This document shows positions 60,130-64,000 of a stretch of 64,000 nucleotides of DNA, one piece after another. The DNA is from Rhododendron vialii (lineage: Eukaryota > Streptophyta > Magnoliopsida > Ericales > Ericaceae). How positions within the stretch are numbered: position 1 is the first letter of the stretch; every line of letters starts with the position of its first letter. A program made the translations under genes and the position numbers. The notes under the pieces were generated by a model. That model ran no database searches, was not told the DNA's origin, and was given only the letters and a program-made list of their open reading frames with translations. The stretch covers positions 28,928,564 to 28,992,563 of the forward strand of contig NC_080561.1 in the NCBI RefSeq assembly GCF_030253575.1, in the 5' to 3' direction.

Positions 60130-60228
60130 TCAAGCAATCCTGGCGAGAATATATTTGGAAGAATTAGGTTCAGTTTTCAGAACTCCTTTCATTCCTCCTG
60201 CTCCCGCAGTTATATCTCCATGTATTGT
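60130..60228 (-). other. Alternative terminal exon of the methyltransferase
   Basis: An acceptor GTGCAG precedes 60228, and an open 33-codon frame, in phase with a possible donor AGT|GTACGA at 60373, ends at a stop at 60130-60132. Its residues match no domain I know, so the read-through end at 60337 is preferred. Confidence 0.3.
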
Positions 60229-60336
60229 CTGCACAAAGGTCTACTTACACAATTATACTTGGGGCTATAGCGTCTGCAATACAATGGTATATGCGCAATC
60301 TTAAACGAACACCCAGTTTCAAAAAAAAATGTTGAG

Positions 60337-63300
60337 TTAGTTTGATAAATGGGTAAGAGTAAACAATCGTACACTTGATCGAGGGTAAGACTGCAGGTAG
60401 GGAAGCAAATTAAACAGCACAAATTTCTCAGTCACATCCTCAACACTGAGGTTTGCCTCATCTGCTAATGCACGAAAGCGGTCGAACGTATCAACATTGC
60501 GTATGACAGAAGCAATAAAAGCCAGGGGACCTTTCTTGGATGCATATTCAACATTCAGACCATCATCCATTGCTTTGTCCAGATTATCAGAGCCACTGCT
60601 ACTCGTAGCACTATTGATTTGTACTCTACGCGATAGAATGCTATTGCAGCTTCTGTTGCAGAGATGAGAGAGTGATTTTCCACGGCTCAAGAGAAAGGCA
60701 AGAACTTTAACAAGATGAGGAAGGCACAGTGGATCATAAATTACATCTGCACCCAAACTGTTACAGGGAAAATAGAACAACTTAGTAACAAATAAGAAAC
60801 ACCTGACTCATGAAATCTACTTCTTTGTTCTCAAATCTCAATATTGTTTACGAATTGGATATATGTACAAGATGAACCTAAAACTGATGCCGAGACAGGT
60901 GCTTTACCCCACCCTTCACTCATCCGAAGTTTCATGGCCTGGGAATCATCACTATAATAAACCACATACTACCCCCACCAACTTTTAATTCTTTTTAGGT
61001 TACAGGTTTATTCATTCAATTTAGCCTCCGGTTTTAGTTAATTTGTACGGTGTTTCGAATTAGGTTCTACTCATACACCCTAAATGCTGCATTTCTTTTT
61101 GTTTGATACCCTCATCCATTAAGCTTGTTAAAAAGAAGTAAAATATTAACTGCCTCGTAATGGTCAGAAAAGAACCTTAAATATAAGGGAACAGAATTTA
61201 AGAAGTCTTCAAAGACAAAATAACTAAAAGAGAAAAGTACTTGCATTATATCGGGCATGCAGTCTTGAAGCTCACATCCTGTGGCAGATTCCCAAGGCAG
61301 ATGAACACATGTTACCTGTAATTAGAAGCTTTAGTCAGCTTTGACTATGCATCTGCATACAGGGCTTTTGAAATTCTTTAAACAAGAGAAATGTTTCATG
61401 AAACAGATCCGCATTTAAAGCAACTCAAAACTTAAAAGACTCTTAAGATAATCTTTGCCAACTTTTTGAAGAAATGTCAACAGGTCATGAAATTGGACAG
61501 TGGGTGAATGCACTTGAACAACAAAACAAATAACATGTAGTGTGCAAGAAAGAGGGGCAGCAGGAGGCGTGGTAACATGTAATTTTGGGTTCCTCCCAAA
61601 TAGACTAACTTAGATGGTTGGACTGCTGAATGTTCCTCGAAATTTCTTGCGGAAAATAATCCTCACCAACACCTGCAGAAAACACATACACTCGCCAATT
61701 TAAACAATAAAATCAGTAGCAAAATTAACAAAGAACATACCAAATTTGGATCGTCACTTCTTTCTAAAGTATCTACTCCGGTGCTCAGCTGGTTTAACCC
61801 CAAATTAAGCTTCATATTTTCTAAACTTGAAAGGTCACCATCACTTAACATGACCTGAACCAAATGCATCATTCCGACAGGTTACCACAAGAACAAAATT
61901 CATTTACCATGTTTCAACGAAAGATAGGGGCTTCGTAAGATTCAATGAGAGGTTGCTGCTATGACCGAGTGACAAAAATTATTTGCAGGTCTAAGGATTC
62001 CACCGAGGCATCCTAGGATACTTACCGAATCACAAGGAAATTAAGAAAGAAAACAAATTGCCAGCCATGTTTTATAATTCAGAACAGTGGATAATTAAGA
62101 TGTAATGTTCAAAAACAAGTTTAGCCAAGATAAGGATATTAAAGCGAATGAATGGTCAAAGAATAAAAGAAAAAACAAGAAATGAGCATGATCACAAGAG
62201 GTGCACAATCAAAGACAACGATGAAGAGTAAATCTAACCTATGCCCTTGTGACAAAGACCAAAATATTTCACCATACCCAATGTATATGGTTTGATCCAC
62301 ACAGTAAGGCATTGAAAAGACAACAAGAAGCCCAAAAACAGCGGGTTGAAATTAGAACGTAGATTATTCTCAAGGATTCTAGATGGTAAGGCTCGAGAGG
62401 ATTTTAGACAGTAAGCTCTAGATAAAGCTGATTGGAGATGAAAAAATCATGTAGCTGATCGAACTTTAATATAATAGTCCTCTGATTCAGTAGGGTTTAA
62501 AAAGCGTGCAGATTCCCAATGTCTACACAAATCCAAAAAGAGTTCATACGTTACATGCATTTTTTATAAAGAGGTAACCCACATCCCTATGATACCTGAA
62601 AGTTTGCAACAAGGACACAAGAAACTAACCATGCAGGCATGCAATAGCCTCAAGAAGTCATACGGAGTACTTTCTAGTCGGCAGTGGCGGAGCCAGAAAA
62701 TGAAATTGGAGGGGGCCGACCTATGAAAGGGATTTTTGTTCGGAGAATTTTCAAGACTAAATCCAGTTATACAGATTTTTGTTGAACGGTTTTGATAAAT
62801 TGAAGAATTAATCTCAAATATTGTTGCAATCATATCATTTGAAAACTGTCATTACCGCACGATCTCACTTACATAATTTAGGGTGCTCAAAATAAAAAGA
62901 AATTGGACTATGGACTAGCATTTGTTAATTCTTAGAGATATCGTATTACTATGAAAGAATGAAGCCAACATTTATGATTCCTGAATGCAAAAAGTTGGTA
63001 TTCAAAACTTTCCCTTGTCGACCAATAAAATGTTGGTGTTGAAAGCTTCCTCAATAATTAATTGATATACATGAAATGTAAAACTTATGTGAATAAGAAA
63101 GATAGCCCAGAAATACAAGAAGGTAAATATGAATTTGGGTCAATCCGCAAGAGGGATTTCTTGTGAATTCCCTAGCCAGGATGGCCGATCCTCGATCTAA
63201 CCGAGGAGGAAAATAATCAAGGTGCACATTTAAGCCCTTACATTGAAAACAAAAAAGATATGTACCCTAAAGCACAAAAAAAAAAAAAAAAAAAGGTGGG

Positions 63301-63661
63301 GGGGCCCAGGCCCCATAGTAGCTCCGCCAATGCTTGTCGGTAGATCTTTAGTGTTTCACAAGCTTTAAAGTACGTTTCTGATCGAAAAGATGTTTGTCAC
63401 ATGCATCACTTTGGTTGGATAATTTTAATAGACCACAAGATAATGTTTACATTCACAGTTCACACCACATCCACTATTGCGATGTACGCCAATTGTCTAA
63501 TTTAATGGATTATCAGTAATATATGAATGTTTTACAAAGACAAAAATTCATTGTACATCCATAGGTCGATGTGAAATCAGACAGAGTAAGAAACGGTGAC
63601 CTACCTTGGAGGCTTTTACGTGGGCAAGACATATGCCGACCAAACCAACACCTGAACCAAC
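60337..63661 (-). CDS. FAM86/EEF2KMT-like protein-lysine methyltransferase, 3' part
   Basis: Minus-strand exons 63661-63605, 61854-61741, 61315-61245 and 60757-60337 join in phase to the last 220 codons. Upstream exons lie beyond the window. The first exon holds the S-adenosylmethionine-binding motif I (VGSGVGLVGICLAH), the second an acidic-loop motif (LSDGD), the third HLPWES, and the fourth LGADVIYDP, the post-II motif of the FAM86/METTL21 group, plus FIASVIRNVDTF. Family members methylate lysines on translation factors such as eEF2; the target here is inferred. The third intron appears to use a GC donor (ATAAT|GCAAGT). The 3' end is ambiguous: the frame can read on to a stop at 60337-60339 (as annotated) or splice at 60373 to an exon at 60228-60130. 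Confidence 0.88.
62682..63332. mobile_element. Non-autonomous hAT-type element, 651 bp
   Basis: Terminal repeats CAGTGGCGGAGCC (62682-62694) and, inverted, CATTGGCGGAGCT (ending 63332). Flanks CTAGTCGG (62674-62681) and CTTGTCGG (63333-63340) agree at 7 of 8 positions, the 8-bp duplication expected of hAT elements. A poly-A run and GGGGGGGCCCAGGCCCC lie near the right end. It sits in the intron between the exons at 63661-63605 and 61854-61741. No coding capacity. Confidence 0.75.
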
Positions 63662-63677
63662 CTGTTTTTTAAACATG

Positions 63678-63681
<4 letters not shown>

Positions 63682-63738
<57 letters not shown>
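63682..63738. repeat. (GA)n microsatellite
   Basis: About 28 uninterrupted GA units, about 20 bp upstream (on the minus strand) of the AG acceptor of the methyltransferase exon at 63661. Length variation here could affect splicing. Confidence 0.95.
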
Positions 63739-63743
<5 letters not shown>

Positions 63744-64000
63744 TAAGCACAGAAGCTACTAAGAATACTGCCAAGAACAAAAAGATAAACCGTGAAATTA
63801 CTGAAAATGAGCGATCAATGGCCTAGAAATGGTAACACAGTGGCTAGACGTACATTTGTGCAGTTTGTTGAAGAAAGATATTTATGATAGTCTCACACCA
63901 GCCCTGGGCATCAAAATTTCAAGTAAAAAGTTACAGCTCCCAGTCAGCTATAATGTACATAAGTCTCAAAAGGTGGTCTTTAATACTCAGAAAGATTTGG

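Noticed and set aside
1-64000. Bacterial-type features (operons, CRISPR, ribosome binding sites)
   Set aside because: Genes have spliceosomal introns and the repeats are plant transposons; no such features are expected or seen.

Overview
This window is AT-rich nuclear DNA from a flowering plant, most likely a dicot. Host genes carry introns bounded by GT-AG. The spaces between and within genes are packed with plant-type transposable elements (Ty1/copia, TR-GAG, TRIM, CACTA, MULE, hAT, Tourist, Stowaway, L1 and RTE LINEs), and there are long (GA)n and (TA)n microsatellites. I cannot name the species from the sequence.

Layout. (1) 1-13.8 kb is a nest of elements. A decayed Ty1/copia retrotransposon (LTR ending near 937, integrase and reverse transcriptase remnants) holds a 431-bp MULE-type MITE at 1444-1874. 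Its reverse transcriptase reading frame is split by an 8,158-bp CACTA transposon at 5030-13187 with an ACG target-site duplication. The CACTA carries a TNPA-like (Transposase_24) gene, a TNP2-type transposase-associated domain, and an antisense frameshifted copy of host TOM7. (2) 14.1-20.8 kb holds an F-box/LRR/FBD gene (minus strand), a broken duplicate of its 3' part at 19.0-19.45 kb, and several inverted-repeat elements. (3) 21.7-25 kb holds a RING-finger (Topors-like) gene on the minus strand. It is cut by a young gag-only LTR retroelement (TR-GAG) whose two ends are both the 5' end of the LTR in inverted orientation, with a GATTC duplication. (4) 25.6-28.8 kb is the ataxin-10 homologue (minus strand). 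(5) 28.8-35.7 kb is intergenic with MITEs and microsatellites. (6) 35.7-55.7 kb is one 19-exon minus-strand gene of 559 codons, a branched-chain-aminotransferase-like protein with an N-terminal sulfotransferase-like P-loop segment. Its introns contain an intact TRIM, L1 and RTE fragments and microsatellites. (7) 55.7-60.3 kb is an intergenic MITE cluster. (8) 60.3 kb to the window end is the 3' part of a FAM86/EEF2KMT-like protein methyltransferase (minus strand), with a probable GC-AG intron and a hAT element in another intron.

All five recognised host genes are on the minus strand. They are unrelated housekeeping or regulatory genes with no operon-like logic. I recall that the methyltransferase and the aminotransferase-like gene are also neighbours in Arabidopsis (At5g27400/At5g27410), which would be conserved microsynteny. 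The most unusual structures are the U3-to-U3 bounded TR-GAG insertion inside the RING gene and the CACTA element with its captured TOM7 copy.
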